A stretch of DNA of 44,484 bases from JAHEEL01 sp963715255 (GCA_963715255.1 CAVQRN010000011.1:1-44484); one strand, 5' to 3'; shown: positions 15,584 through 23,906, counted from the stretch's first letter. Program-made: numbers and translations. The notes: generated by a model not told the origin, from the sequence alone.

Positions 15584-15997
15584 ATGCCGACCCTGACCCC
15601 TCGAAGCTCTGCCGTATCCGAAGTTCCGGCCGCCGACCCGGAAGCCGCCCTTGCCCACTTCTCGGCGCTGCTGCGCTTCGAGGCCGACTGTTGGGACGTC
15701 CACGATGCGATGACGAACGGCCCTCAGGACTTCGTCCTCGTGGACGTTCGGGGACCCGCCGTCTTCGAGAAGGAACACATCCCTGGTGCCGTCAATCTCC
15801 CCTACGGTCGGATGGTGGAACGGAGTCTGGCCGAATACCCGGACGACACCCTGTTCGTGATCTATTGCGCCGGGCCGCACTGCAACGCAACGGAGAAGGC
15901 GGCGGTACGCCTCGCGAAACTGGGGCGCCCGTTCAAGAAGATGATCGGCGGTGTTGAGGGCTGGCGCGACGAAGGCTTCGAAGTCGTCACCGGCTGA
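15584..15997 (+). CDS. Rhodanese-domain sulfurtransferase
   Basis: The 137-residue protein is a single rhodanese domain preceded by a 40-residue helical lead. DFVLVDVRGPAVFEKEHIPGAVNLPYGRM is the typical first half; FVIYCAGPHCNATEKAAVRLA contains the active-site loop with catalytic cysteine (CAGPHC). IGGVEGWRDEGF closes the fold. It should transfer sulfane sulfur; the acceptor is unknown. GGAG lies about 8 bases before ATG 15584. Confidence 0.9.
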   Translation: MPTLTPRSSAVSEVPAADPEAALAHFSALLRFEADCWDVHDAMTNGPQDFVLVDVRGPAVFEKEHIPGAVNLPYGRMVERSLAEYPDDTLFVIYCAGPHCNATEKAAVRLAKLGRPFKKMIGGVEGWRDEGFEVVTG

Positions 15998-16000
15998 TCG

Positions 16001-16387
16001 TCAATCGCGAGAGACGGCCTCTACCTCGATCTCGACCTTCCACTCCGGTTCGAGCAACGCCGCGACCACGACCATCGTGGCGGCCGGCATCGCGGATCCG
16101 AAAACCGTCCGGTGGGCTCGGCCGATCTCCTCGGCATCGTCGCAATCGGTGATGAACATGCGCGTGCGGATGACATCATCGACGGTCGCGCCGAGATCTT
16201 CGAGAGCCGCCACGGCAATCGCGCCGCAACGGAGCATCTGATCGTGTGCGGTCGGCGCGAGCGACTCGCCCTCCGGCGGGATCGGGGCTGTACCCGCAAT
16301 CTCGATCCGATCACCGATGCGCACCCCTCGGGAGAATCCGTAGCGATCCTCATAGGGAGACCACGAACGGGCGAAGTGGCGGATCAT
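16001..16387 (-). CDS. RidA/YjgF/Rid family protein
   Basis: The 128-residue protein shows the Rid fold: RYGFSRGVRIGDRIEIAGTAPIP, DQMLRCGAIAVAALEDLGATVDDVIRTRMFITD and a C-terminal EPEWKVEIEVEAV. The Arg in VIRTRMFI is the position that binds the substrate carboxylate in active RidA, and the terminal Glu-containing strand is also kept, so imine/enamine deaminase activity is plausible. It lies after the frameshifted cupin gene on the same strand. A normal GTTCCTCC (AGGAGG complement) lies just ahead of its ATG. Confidence 0.9.
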   Translation of the reverse strand: MIRHFARSWSPYEDRYGFSRGVRIGDRIEIAGTAPIPPEGESLAPTAHDQMLRCGAIAVAALEDLGATVDDVIRTRMFITDCDDAEEIGRAHRTVFGSAMPAATMVVVAALLEPEWKVEIEVEAVSRD

Positions 16388-16465
16388 CGTTCCTCCTGTC
16401 GAGCGGCGAACTGCGGGCCGGCAGAGCGCCGCTACGCACCTGCGGGCTCAGCGTTCGCAGCGTGC

Positions 16466-16808
16466 CTAGTAGCGCTCGGGGAGACTCGGACCGGGGACCC
16501 GGATCAACAGAAGTCGCGCTTCCTCGTATCCGCCGTTGTGGAAGCCATACTCCTCACCCGCGGAGATGTGGATCGTATCGCCCGGCCCTACGCGGAAAGT
16601 CGTGCCCGCGACACGGGAATTCCAGATCACCCTTCACCACGACGTACATGCGGTGAGTCTTCTCTGAGATCCTGCTGTCACGTTCAGCGCCCATCGGGAC
16701 GACGATCTCGGCGACCGACCCTATCGAGAACACCTCCGGGGAGAGCTCGCGTACGGTGAAGTCGCCGAACTCGAACGGAGCAGCGTCTGTGTATCGCTTC
16801 AGTTCCAT
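16466..16808 (-). pseudogene. Cupin-domain protein, frameshifted
   Basis: The frame starts at ATG 16808 (MELKRYTDAAPFEFGDFTV) and reads as a small cupin with EKTHRMYVVVKGDLEF. Then it leaves frame at a CCC run (16617-16615) and would end at 16554. Removing one base there restores RVAGTTFRVGPGDTIHISAG, then EEYGFHNGGYEEARLLLIRV and a stop at 16466, giving a complete 113-residue single-domain cupin. Only the first His of the metal-binding set is obvious (KTHRMY). Either a recent one-base insertion or a sequence error; the second is more likely given similar breaks nearby. Confidence 0.8.
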
Positions 16809-16885
16809 GATCCGATGCTACGCCATTGAGATCCACAAGTATCCGGCCGGGTCGACAAGGACGACTTTCTGTCACACCCACCGGA

Positions 16886-16897
16886 TACGGTGTCCTC
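16886..16897 (+). promoter_or_regulatory. -10 element of a leaderless start (small Cys-rich ORF)
   Basis: TACGGT (16886-16891) ends 6 bases before ATG 16898, the same hexamer and spacing as at the antitoxin gene at 9539. Confidence 0.45.
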
Positions 16898-17047
16898 ATG
16901 ATCGAGACAACCCCAACCCCCAGCATGACGGACGAAGACATCGAGGCATGGTTCGCCGCGGCCGGATTGAACGCCAGCGTCGTCGAGCGCTGCTCCGTGG
17001 CCGGATGCGCTCGCTGCGACCATCGTTCGCTCACAAGAGCCGCCTGA
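16898..17047 (+). CDS. Small 49-residue cysteine-containing protein
   Basis: A short frame follows a good leaderless -10. The product starts MIETTPTPSMTDEDIEAWFA and contains CSVAGCARCDH near its end, a cysteine cluster that could bind metal. The family is not recognised. It may be an intact small protein or the front piece of something larger. It diverges from the cupin gene. Confidence 0.4.
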   Translation: MIETTPTPSMTDEDIEAWFAAAGLNASVVERCSVAGCARCDHRSLTRAA

Positions 17048-17087
17048 AGCATCACAACGTCGTTCTCCGAGACGCCGTGATACCCCG

Positions 17088-17205
17088 ATGAGAACCGCCT
17101 CCACTCTCGAACCCGACGTGGCTGAGCGATTGAGTCAACTCGTGAAGGAACGCAACCTCACCTTCAAGGAGGCCCCACATTCGACGCTCCGCAAAGGCCT
17201 CGGCG
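17088..17205 (+). pseudogene. VapB-type antitoxin remnant
   Basis: MRTASTLEPDVAERLSQLVK followed by ERNLTFKEAPHSTLRKGLG is close to the ribbon-helix-helix start of VapB-like antitoxins (usual pattern MRTT-x-TLDPDV ... FKEV-x-N-x-ALR-x-GL). After the RKGLG the frame carries no recognisable antitoxin tail and runs on antisense to argH. No VapC toxin is nearby. I read this as a decayed or truncated antitoxin; chance similarity is not fully excluded. Confidence 0.45.
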
Positions 17206-17272
17206 TGGGGTCGAGGCGCGTCGACACGTCTCCCCACGCGAGACACCTCCGCGCCGTCGGTCGGGAAGCCAC

Positions 17273-18625
17273 CTACGGGAGAACGGTTCGGAGTTCTTCG
17301 ACCTGCTCGGCCACCGACGCGAACGAGCCACCTCGTGGGGATCGCCTCGCTTCGACCGAACCTCTCGGGTCGAGGAGGTCGAGATCCTCGGGGACCAGCA
17401 GCGGGTGCGTGTCCTTCAGATCGCCCGCAGTGACGCTTGTGAAGTCCCTTCCCTCGGCTTTCAGGCTCGCCACAAGTCCACCGACGGTGCGGTGGGCCTC
17501 GCGGAACGGCACGCCGCGGGCAACGAGCGCCTCAGAAAGGTCGAGAGCGACGACCCACGACGAAGGTGCGGGAGGGTTGAATTCGGCTGTCTCGATCATC
17601 CCCGTCAGGGCCGAGAGCGCCGTCGTGAGCACGTCGTCGGCGTGGAACACCGCCCGCTTGTCCTCCTGAAGGTCCCGGTTGTACGAGAGTGGGAGACCCT
17701 TCTGGAGAGCGAGGAGACCCGTCAGATCCCCGATCACCGTTGCGGCTTTGCCGCGAGCGAGTTCGGCGATGTCCGGATTCTTCTTGTGGGGCAGTGCCGA
17801 CGAGCCGGTCGTGTAGGCATCGTCGTACTCGACCCACGAGTACTCCTCCGTCGCCCACAGGACGAGTTCTTCGCAGAAGCGCGACAGGTGAACCATCGTC
17901 TGAGCGACACAAAACACGTACTCCGAAGCGAAATCTCTTGCCGATACCGCGTCGAGCGAGTTCGCGAACGAGGTGTGAAACCCGAGCTTCTCGGCGACCA
18001 GGTCCGGGCGGAGCGGCAGCGCACTCCCTGCCGATGCCCCCGCCCCGAGCGGGGAGACATCGATGCGTTCCCGCGCCTCGACGAACCGGTCGGCGTCGCG
18101 CAGCAACATCCACGCGTACGCGAGCAGATGGTGGGCGAAGGGAATCGCTTGAGCCTGTTGGAGGTGCGTGTACGAAGCAACGATCAGGTCGCCTGCATCT
18201 TCTGCCTGATCGACGAGCACGCGTACAATGTGGTGTATCTGCTCGACCCGATGATCGACGGCACGTCGCAGATAGAGCCGCAGGTCGAGGGCGATCTGGT
18301 CGTTCCGGGAGCGTCCGGTGTGGAGACGACCGGAGTCCTCACCGATTAGTTCACCGAGGCGGCGTTCGACGGCGGTGTGCACGTCCTCATCGGTATCCCG
18401 AAACTCGAATCGTCCTGCATGGGCCTCTTCAAGGACGTGCTCCAGACCGTCCTTGATCCGGATCACGGCCTCCGCGTCGAGCAAGCCGACCTCACCGAGC
18501 ATGGCGACGTGGGCGAGCGACCCGGTTACGTCGTCAACGAGCAGACGTCGATCGGATCGGTCGGTCGTGAACCGCCACAGCGACTCGTCGGGCCCGGACG
18601 CAAATCGACCTCCCCACAACGTCAC
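17273..18625 (-). CDS. argH: Argininosuccinate lyase
   Basis: ArgH splits argininosuccinate into arginine and fumarate, the last step of the pathway. The 450-residue protein begins TLWGGRFASGPD, shows GRLHTGRSRNDQIALDLRL, and carries the fumarase/aspartase superfamily signature GSSALPHKKNPDIAEL, which includes the catalytic serine loop. Length is normal for the family. The start is GTG 18625 with GGAGG about 7 bases upstream. It is the last gene of the arg operon, separated from argG by 76 bases that contain a heptamer array. Confidence 0.96.
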   Translation of the reverse strand: MTLWGGRFASGPDESLWRFTTDRSDRRLLVDDVTGSLAHVAMLGEVGLLDAEAVIRIKDGLEHVLEEAHAGRFEFRDTDEDVHTAVERRLGELIGEDSGRLHTGRSRNDQIALDLRLYLRRAVDHRVEQIHHIVRVLVDQAEDAGDLIVASYTHLQQAQAIPFAHHLLAYAWMLLRDADRFVEARERIDVSPLGAGASAGSALPLRPDLVAEKLGFHTSFANSLDAVSARDFASEYVFCVAQTMVHLSRFCEELVLWATEEYSWVEYDDAYTTGSSALPHKKNPDIAELARGKAATVIGDLTGLLALQKGLPLSYNRDLQEDKRAVFHADDVLTTALSALTGMIETAEFNPPAPSSWVVALDLSEALVARGVPFREAHRTVGGLVASLKAEGRDFTSVTAGDLKDTHPLLVPEDLDLLDPRGSVEARRSPRGGSFASVAEQVEELRTVLP

Positions 18626-18667
18626 GGGGTGCCTCCGGCGCTCCGTGACATCGTCCGCCGCCTGGCC

Positions 18668-18702
18668 GTTGGCTGTTGGCTGTTGGCTGTTCGCTGCTTG
18701 CT
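18668..18702 (-). repeat. Heptamer tandem array at the argG stop
   Basis: Five 7-base units lie directly behind the argG stop. In gene sense they read AGCAAGC, AGCGAAC, AGCCAAC, AGCCAAC, AGCCAAC. The first unit shares its first base with the stop codon. The pattern continues weakly into GGCCAGG. Confidence 0.85.
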
Positions 18703-19919
18703 CACTCCCCTTCTCCCATTCGCTTCTCTGCGAAGGTCCTCAGTCTGAGGCTCTGGAGACGAATGAATCCGTCGGCGTCGGCCTGGTCGTAGACCTCGTC
18801 GGCTTCGAACGTCACCGTCGCTTCGTCGTAGAGGTTGTGACTCGTCGACCGGCGCCCCTCGACCACAACCTGCCCCTTGTACAGCTTCAGTCTTGCCTCT
18901 CCGTTCACACGGGTCTGTACGTCGTCCATGAACGCCTGAAGCGCTTCCCGTTCGGGCGAGTACCAGAACCCGTTGTAGACCATCTCCGCATATCGATTCG
19001 AGAGTTCGTCGCGCAGATGCGCTACTTCTCGGTCGAGCGTCAGCGACTCCACGGCTCGGTGCGCGTGATAGAGGATCGTCCCGCCGGGCGTCTCGTAGAC
19101 CCCCCGACTCTTCATCCCGACGAATCGGTTCTCGACGATGTCCACACGGCCGACGCCGTGGCGTCCGCCGAACTCGTTCAACAACGTCAGCAAGGCGACG
19201 GGCGCCATCTCGACACCGTTGACCGAGACGGGATTCCCCGATCGGAACCCAACCGTGATGACCTCGGGTTCGTCAGGAGCGTTCTCGGGATCCGTCGTCA
19301 TTCGGAACATCCCTGGAGGTGGGCCGGCCCACGGATCCTCCAAAGCACCACCCTCATAGGAGACGTGGAGAAGATTCGCATCCATCGAATACGGCATATC
19401 GGGAGAGGTCGGCACCGGGATGTCGAAGCGCTTCGCATATACCTCGAGGTCGGCCCGGCCCTTCATGTCCCATTCTCGCCATGGGGCGATCACCTTGATG
19501 TCCGGCTTCAGCGCATACGCGGACAGTTCGAACCTGACCTGGTCGTTGCCCTTCCCCGTCGCCCCATGGGCGATGGCGTCCGCTCCGGTCTCCTCCGCCG
19601 CCCGCACGAGTCCCTTGGAGATGACCGGACGGGCCAGCGACGTACCCATCAAGTAGTAACCCTCGTACAGAGCGCTCGATCGCACGGCGGGGAACACGAA
19701 GTCTTCAACGAACTCGGCCGTCAGGTCCTCGGTGATGGCTTCGACAGCACCGGTTGCGAGCGCCTTCTCGTGCGCCTCCTCAACCTCCGCGCCCTGGCCC
19801 ACATCTGCGGTGTATGCCACGACCTCGGCTCCGTACTCCTCGATGATCCACCGCAGGATGATCGATGTGTCCAGCCCACCGCTGTAGGCGAGAACGACCT
19901 TCTTGATTCCACGTTTCAC
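18702..19919 (-). CDS. argG: Argininosuccinate synthase
   Basis: ArgG condenses citrulline and aspartate with ATP. The 405-residue protein opens VKRGIKKVVLAYSGGLDTS, the PP-loop ATP site, and contains AHGATGKGNDQVRFEL, RFVGMKSRGVYETPGG and YSPEREALQAFMDDVQ, all family signatures. GTG 19919 is chosen because AAGGAG lies about 7 bases upstream and the PP-loop follows directly; a longer frame to 19961 runs into argR. It starts one base after the argR stop and is followed by heptamer repeats. Confidence 0.96.
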   Translation of the reverse strand: MKRGIKKVVLAYSGGLDTSIILRWIIEEYGAEVVAYTADVGQGAEVEEAHEKALATGAVEAITEDLTAEFVEDFVFPAVRSSALYEGYYLMGTSLARPVISKGLVRAAEETGADAIAHGATGKGNDQVRFELSAYALKPDIKVIAPWREWDMKGRADLEVYAKRFDIPVPTSPDMPYSMDANLLHVSYEGGALEDPWAGPPPGMFRMTTDPENAPDEPEVITVGFRSGNPVSVNGVEMAPVALLTLLNEFGGRHGVGRVDIVENRFVGMKSRGVYETPGGTILYHAHRAVESLTLDREVAHLRDELSNRYAEMVYNGFWYSPEREALQAFMDDVQTRVNGEARLKLYKGQVVVEGRRSTSHNLYDEATVTFEADEVYDQADADGFIRLQSLRLRTFAEKRMGEGE

Positions 19920-19920
19920 G

Positions 19921-20370
19921 TCATACTCCTTCAATGTCTGCGGCAACTGCCGCGACGCCAACTGACTGATCCACAGCGACGAACACCGTGTCGTCGCCGG
20001 CCACGGTGCCGATCACACCCGGTATGCCGGCTGCGTCGATCTTCCCTGCCACGAGGTGCGCGGCTCCTGGTGGGACTCGAAGAACAACAAGGGGTTCCGC
20101 CGCCATCACCGACTCGACAAACTCGTTCACCGCGACCGCGAGCGCGGATCGCGCACGGCGAACCTCATCGGGATCCAGGATCCGATACCGCGAGACGTCG
20201 CCGTCCCGAACCTTCATCGCTCCAACCGCCTCGAGGTCACGTGAGATCGTCGCCTGTGTGACCTCGTGTCCGGCACCAGCAAGCAGAAGGCGCAGCTGTG
20301 CCTGGCTCTCGATCGGCTCGCTCGTGACCAGCCGGGTCACCAGCCTCCGCCTCGCCTCGGTGAAACTCAC
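19921..20370 (-). CDS. argR: Arginine repressor
   Basis: ArgR is the arginine-sensing hexameric regulator of arginine genes. The 149-residue protein has the N-terminal winged helix with VTQATISRDLEAVGAMKV, and the C-terminal arginine-binding oligomerisation domain with GTVAGDDTVFVAV. The start is GTG 20370, overlapping the argB stop (GTGA). It is encoded within the operon it presumably represses through the operator upstream of argC. Confidence 0.95.
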   Translation of the reverse strand: MSFTEARRRLVTRLVTSEPIESQAQLRLLLAGAGHEVTQATISRDLEAVGAMKVRDGDVSRYRILDPDEVRRARSALAVAVNEFVESVMAAEPLVVLRVPPGAAHLVAGKIDAAGIPGVIGTVAGDDTVFVAVDQSVGVAAVAADIEGV

Positions 20371-21272
20371 GGGACCGGCTCCTTGGTGATCATCGTCCCT
20401 ATCCCCTCAGGAGTGAATACCTCGAGGAGGACCGCATGCTGAATGCGGCCGTCGAGAATGTGGACCCTCTCCACACCGTTGTCGATCGCCGCAATGCACG
20501 ACTCGAGCTTCGGGAGCATCCCTGCCGACACGGTCCCCGAACCCAACAACTCCTTGATGCCGTCCTCGGTCGAGCGTGCGATGAGGGAGTCGTCGTTTCC
20601 GAGTACTCCGTAGAGGCCTTCCACGTCAGTGAGGTAGACGAGTTTCTTCGCGCCGACGGCCACTGCGAGCGCCGCTGCAGCGGTGTCGGCGTTGACGTTG
20701 TATACGTGCCCGTCTTCCCCTCTTGCAAGTGGGGCGACGACGGGCACGAACCCTTGACTCTGGAGGCTCGTGACCAGGCCGGGGTTGACCAGGGTGATCT
20801 CCCCGACGAATCCAAGCCGTTCGTCCTTCGGTCGAGCGACGAAGAGGTTGCCGTCGAGGCCGTTGATGCCGGTAGCGAGACTGCCGTGTGCATTCACCAG
20901 CCGGACGATGTCAGGGTTGATCTCCCCTGCGAGCGTCGATTGGACGACTCGGATGGTCTCGGCGTCGGTGATCCGCAAGCCCTCGACCCATTGCGGTTCG
21001 ACGCCGCGCTGGTGCATTGCCTCGCTGATCCGTGGACCTCCACCGTGAACGATGATTGGGTTGATCCCGACGTAGTGGAGCAATGCGATGTCGTCGGCGA
21101 ACGTGTCCCTCAATCCCTCGTCAACCATCGCCGAGCCGCCGTACTTGATGACGACGGTCGTGTCTCGGAACTCCTTGATGAAGGGCAGCGATTCGGAGAA
21201 GATCTTGGCTTTGCCCATCGTCCGGGCGATGGTCGACTTCCCTCGGTGAGGTGCGGTGTGACCCGTCGTCAT
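20367..21272 (-). CDS. argB: Acetylglutamate kinase
   Basis: ArgB phosphorylates N-acetylglutamate, the regulated step of the pathway. The 301-residue protein has the amino-acid kinase fold with TVVIKYGGSAM, PIIVHGGGPRI, the YNVNADTAAAALAVAVGA segment and LVYLTDVEGLYG. An N-terminal helix (KAKIFSESLPFIKEF), typical of the arginine-inhibited hexameric form, is present after about 18 extra residues. ATG 21272 overlaps the argJ stop by four bases. Feedback inhibition by arginine is inferred from that helix. Confidence 0.96.
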   Translation of the reverse strand: MTTGHTAPHRGKSTIARTMGKAKIFSESLPFIKEFRDTTVVIKYGGSAMVDEGLRDTFADDIALLHYVGINPIIVHGGGPRISEAMHQRGVEPQWVEGLRITDAETIRVVQSTLAGEINPDIVRLVNAHGSLATGINGLDGNLFVARPKDERLGFVGEITLVNPGLVTSLQSQGFVPVVAPLARGEDGHVYNVNADTAAAALAVAVGAKKLVYLTDVEGLYGVLGNDDSLIARSTEDGIKELLGSGTVSAGMLPKLESCIAAIDNGVERVHILDGRIQHAVLLEVFTPEGIGTMITKEPVP

Positions 21273-22429
21273 GATCGCTCCGAGTTGAATCGTACGTAGT
21301 CGGGCGTCAGGTCGGTGGTGAACACGCGAGCCGTTCCCGGACCGTTCCCCACGCTGATCGCTACACCGAAGTCCCCTGCCATGGCTTCGCTCACTGCTGC
21401 TTCGTTCACCGGCACCCCGACACCTCTTCGTGCAACGGTTGTGCCGGCAAATGCGATGGAGACGTCGTCGAAGTCGACTTCCTGATCCACCTCACCGAGG
21501 GCGGCGACAATCCTCCCCCAGTTCGGATCGGCCCCGTAGAACGACGAGCGAACGAGCACAGAATCCGAGACGTGTCGGCCGATATTGCGTGCAGCCACAT
21601 CGTCGGCAGCTCCGGTCACCGCGATCGTGACAACGCGAGAGGCTCCCTCAGCGTCGGCGGCGATGTGTCGCGCCAACTCGACGGAGGCCGCGGTCAGGGC
21701 GGCTGCGAGGTCCTCCGGTTCGGGCGTGAAATCGGATGCCCCAGAAGCCAAAGCAATCACCGTGTCGTTCGTCGACGGACATCCATCTATGTTGAGCGCA
21801 TGGAACGAGTAGTCGACGGCGATCCGGAGCGCCTCGTCAAGAACGGTAGGCGTCACGGCAGCGTCCGTGGTGAGGATGACCAGCATCGTCGCCATGTCGG
21901 GGCGGATCATGCCTGCACCCTTTGCCATCCCCCCGACCGTGAACCCTTCGGCTCTGACGACGACCTGCTTCGGTTCGGTGTCGGTCGTCATGATCGCCCA
22001 TGCCGCCGCAGTCCCGTCGGTGTCGGATGTGCCGAGTTTCTCGACCGCATCCGCAACACCGGCGGTCACGGCCTCGGGTGCAAGGTGGGTCCCGATCGTC
22101 CCGGTCGAGCAGACAAGGATGTCTTCGGGTGCGCATCCCAGGAGTTCGGCTGTGCGGTTGGCCGTCAACTCCGAGACGGCACGGCCACGCTCGCCCGTCG
22201 CAGCATTGGCACATCCTGAGTTGAGAACCACGGCACGAGCCAGGGGCGACACCGCGAGATGCTTTCGGGAGAGACGGACGGGCGCGGCCGCCGCCATGTT
22301 CGTCGTGAAGACCGCTGCGGTTGGTACCGCCTTGTCCGCTGCGACGATGGCGAGATCGAACACCCCTCCGCTCTTGATTCCCGCCGAAACTCCTGCCGCC
22401 GTGAATCCCTTGGGTGCAGTGACGCTCAC
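21269..22429 (-). CDS. argJ: Bifunctional ornithine acetyltransferase / N-acetylglutamate synthase
   Basis: ArgJ recycles the acetyl group from acetylornithine to glutamate and may also use acetyl-CoA. The 386-residue precursor contains the self-cleavage site MIRPDMATMLVILTTDA; cleavage before Thr181 yields the two subunits and frees the nucleophile. VLNSGCANAATG and the C-terminal NWGRIVAALG are also typical. GTG 22429 overlaps the argC stop (GTGA) and gives the standard VTAPKGFTAAGV start; the ATG 9 bases upstream has its purine-rich site too close. Confidence 0.95.
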   Translation of the reverse strand: MSVTAPKGFTAAGVSAGIKSGGVFDLAIVAADKAVPTAAVFTTNMAAAAPVRLSRKHLAVSPLARAVVLNSGCANAATGERGRAVSELTANRTAELLGCAPEDILVCSTGTIGTHLAPEAVTAGVADAVEKLGTSDTDGTAAAWAIMTTDTEPKQVVVRAEGFTVGGMAKGAGMIRPDMATMLVILTTDAAVTPTVLDEALRIAVDYSFHALNIDGCPSTNDTVIALASGASDFTPEPEDLAAALTAASVELARHIAADAEGASRVVTIAVTGAADDVAARNIGRHVSDSVLVRSSFYGADPNWGRIVAALGEVDQEVDFDDVSIAFAGTTVARRGVGVPVNEAAVSEAMAGDFGVAISVGNGPGTARVFTTDLTPDYVRFNSERS

Positions 22430-23457
22430 GGCATCCATCCTTCCATCGGAAGTCCCGCGGTCTCGTCGAGGCCCAGCATCAGGTTTGCCGCCTGCACCGC
22501 CTGTCCCGCCGCACCCTTCACGAGGTTGTCGATCGCACAGAGGAGGATCGCCGTGCCGCTGCGTTCGTCGAGGTGGGAGGAGATGAGGGCCCGGTTCGAT
22601 CCGACGACCCATCTCGTCTCCGGGGATCCGTCGATGATCGAGACGAAGGGCTCTTCCCGGTAGGTATTCCCGAGCGCGACGGCCAGATCATCACGTGTCG
22701 TCCCGATCGTTGTTGGTGCGTAGATCGTTGTGAGGATGCCTCGTTGCATCGGCACCAGATGTGGGGTGAAGATGAGCCGAACCGGGGTCTTGGACACGGT
22801 GTCGAGCGCGCATTCCATCTCCGGCTGGTGTCGGTGCTCGAGAATCTTGTACCCCTTCGCCGATTCGTCCACGGCTCCGAACTGGAGAGCAGCCTGCACC
22901 CCTCGGCCGGCACCGGAGACCCCGGACATCGAGTCGACGATGATCCCGGTCGACTCGACGAAACCGGCAGCAAGAAGTGGCGCAAGGGGAAGAATCGCCG
23001 ACGTCGGGTAGCACCCTGGGGATGCGACACGGTCGATGCCGGAGATCTCGGAACGGTGGAGCTCCGGTAGGCCGTACGCCCAGCGACCTAGTTCGTCGGG
23101 GTACGGGTGATCGACGCCGTATGCGTCGAGGAACCGATCCGGCGTATCGAGCCGAAAGTCGCTCCCGAGATCGACGACACGTATTCCCCTGGCGAGGAGC
23201 GCCATCGCCGGATCCGAAGAGGCTCCGTGTGGAAGGGCGAGGAATGCGAGGTCAACGTCGGGGACCGCCTCGGGATCGTTCGCTCCGAGGACTCGATCCC
23301 CACCACGCAGGTGCGGGTGAACGGATCCGAGCGTCATGCCTGAAGTCGAGAAGGCACCGAGATACTCGACCTCGAAGTCGGGATGGCCATCGACGAGACG
23401 GATCAACTCACCGCCGGCGTAGCCGGACGAACCGAGGATGGCGATGGAATGTGTCAT
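22426..23457 (-). CDS. argC: N-acetyl-gamma-glutamyl-phosphate reductase
   Basis: ArgC reduces acetylglutamyl phosphate with NADPH. The 343-residue protein opens with the Rossmann motif IAILGSSGYAGGELIRL, has the active-site cysteine at residue 149 (VASPGCYPTS) and the histidine-bearing FTPHLVPMQRGILTTIYA. ATG 23457 has GAAGG 7 bases upstream. It heads the operon argC-J-B-R-G-H, whose first four junctions overlap or abut, so translation is tightly coupled. A strong promoter with a palindromic operator lies directly before it. Confidence 0.96.
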   Translation of the reverse strand: MTHSIAILGSSGYAGGELIRLVDGHPDFEVEYLGAFSTSGMTLGSVHPHLRGGDRVLGANDPEAVPDVDLAFLALPHGASSDPAMALLARGIRVVDLGSDFRLDTPDRFLDAYGVDHPYPDELGRWAYGLPELHRSEISGIDRVASPGCYPTSAILPLAPLLAAGFVESTGIIVDSMSGVSGAGRGVQAALQFGAVDESAKGYKILEHRHQPEMECALDTVSKTPVRLIFTPHLVPMQRGILTTIYAPTTIGTTRDDLAVALGNTYREEPFVSIIDGSPETRWVVGSNRALISSHLDERSGTAILLCAIDNLVKGAAGQAVQAANLMLGLDETAGLPMEGWMP

Positions 23458-23480
23458 GGGCAACCTTCGAGCGAGGCAGG

Positions 23481-23509
23481 AATATACGCATATGCGAAAC
23501 CCAATGCAA
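23481..23509 (-). promoter_or_regulatory. arg operon promoter with candidate ArgR operator
   Basis: On the - strand TTGCAT (23509-23504), a 17-base spacer and TATATT (23486-23481) form a -35/-10 pair with consensus spacing. The spacer ends in the perfect palindrome CGCATATGCG (23496-23487), touching the -10. AT-rich imperfect palindromes at this position are typical of ARG boxes, though this one is not a close match to the classic box. ArgR binding here is inferred from the argR gene in the operon. Confidence 0.6.
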
Positions 23510-23666
23510 GACGACTCGTCGTCCACTTCGCGGCAGTCGCCGAAGAGGCGCTGTCAGCGGTGGGCGCTGGGCAGAGCTCCTGACGACACCACCCGCCATG
23601 GACACTTGGGGTTGTGCTTGGCGTGGTCGATGCGCGAACCTGGAGAACACACCGCCGGGAGGTGTC

Positions 23667-23813
23667 GTGGATTTGCTCACACCGATCATTGCCCACCAGT
23701 ACGGATGGGACGAAGTGCTGCTGTTCGTCGTGCCCATCGTGATCGCCGTGATTGTCGTCCGACGACTCGACAAGCGCCCCCGGTCCGACGACGACACTGA
23801 CGAAGACGAGTGA
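23667..23813 (+). CDS. Small single-span membrane protein
   Basis: The 48-residue product begins VDLLTPIIAHQYGWDEVLLF, continues with a hydrophobic helix (about residues 17-32) and ends in a basic then strongly acidic tail (RRLDKRPRS, DDDTDEDE). GGGAGG lies a few bases before GTG 23667. Short proteins with an AHQ-x-GWDE motif and one membrane helix recur in actinobacteria; their function is unknown. The sequence from 23510 to 23660 shows no other gene. Confidence 0.55.
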   Translation: MDLLTPIIAHQYGWDEVLLFVVPIVIAVIVVRRLDKRPRSDDDTDEDE

Positions 23814-23906
23814 CGCTGCGCTCCTCACAGAACTCGTCGGCAGTAGCGGCTACGTAGTCACCGCACCACGACAACAATTGACCTACCCGACCGCAAGGAG
23901 AAAGAC

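Noticed and set aside
16388..16465. Another heptamer array behind the cupin stop
   Set aside because: Some GCGAAC/CCGCAG-like units occur, but a constant 7-base phase could not be followed.
18318..20261. A 647-codon open frame on the + strand across argH/argG/argR
   Set aside because: It is antisense to three well-identified arginine genes, has no homology and Arg/His-rich composition typical of an antisense shadow in GC-rich DNA.
21269..22612. A longer argJ starting at 22612
   Set aside because: The extra 61 residues overlap argC, are low-complexity and precede the conserved ArgJ start.
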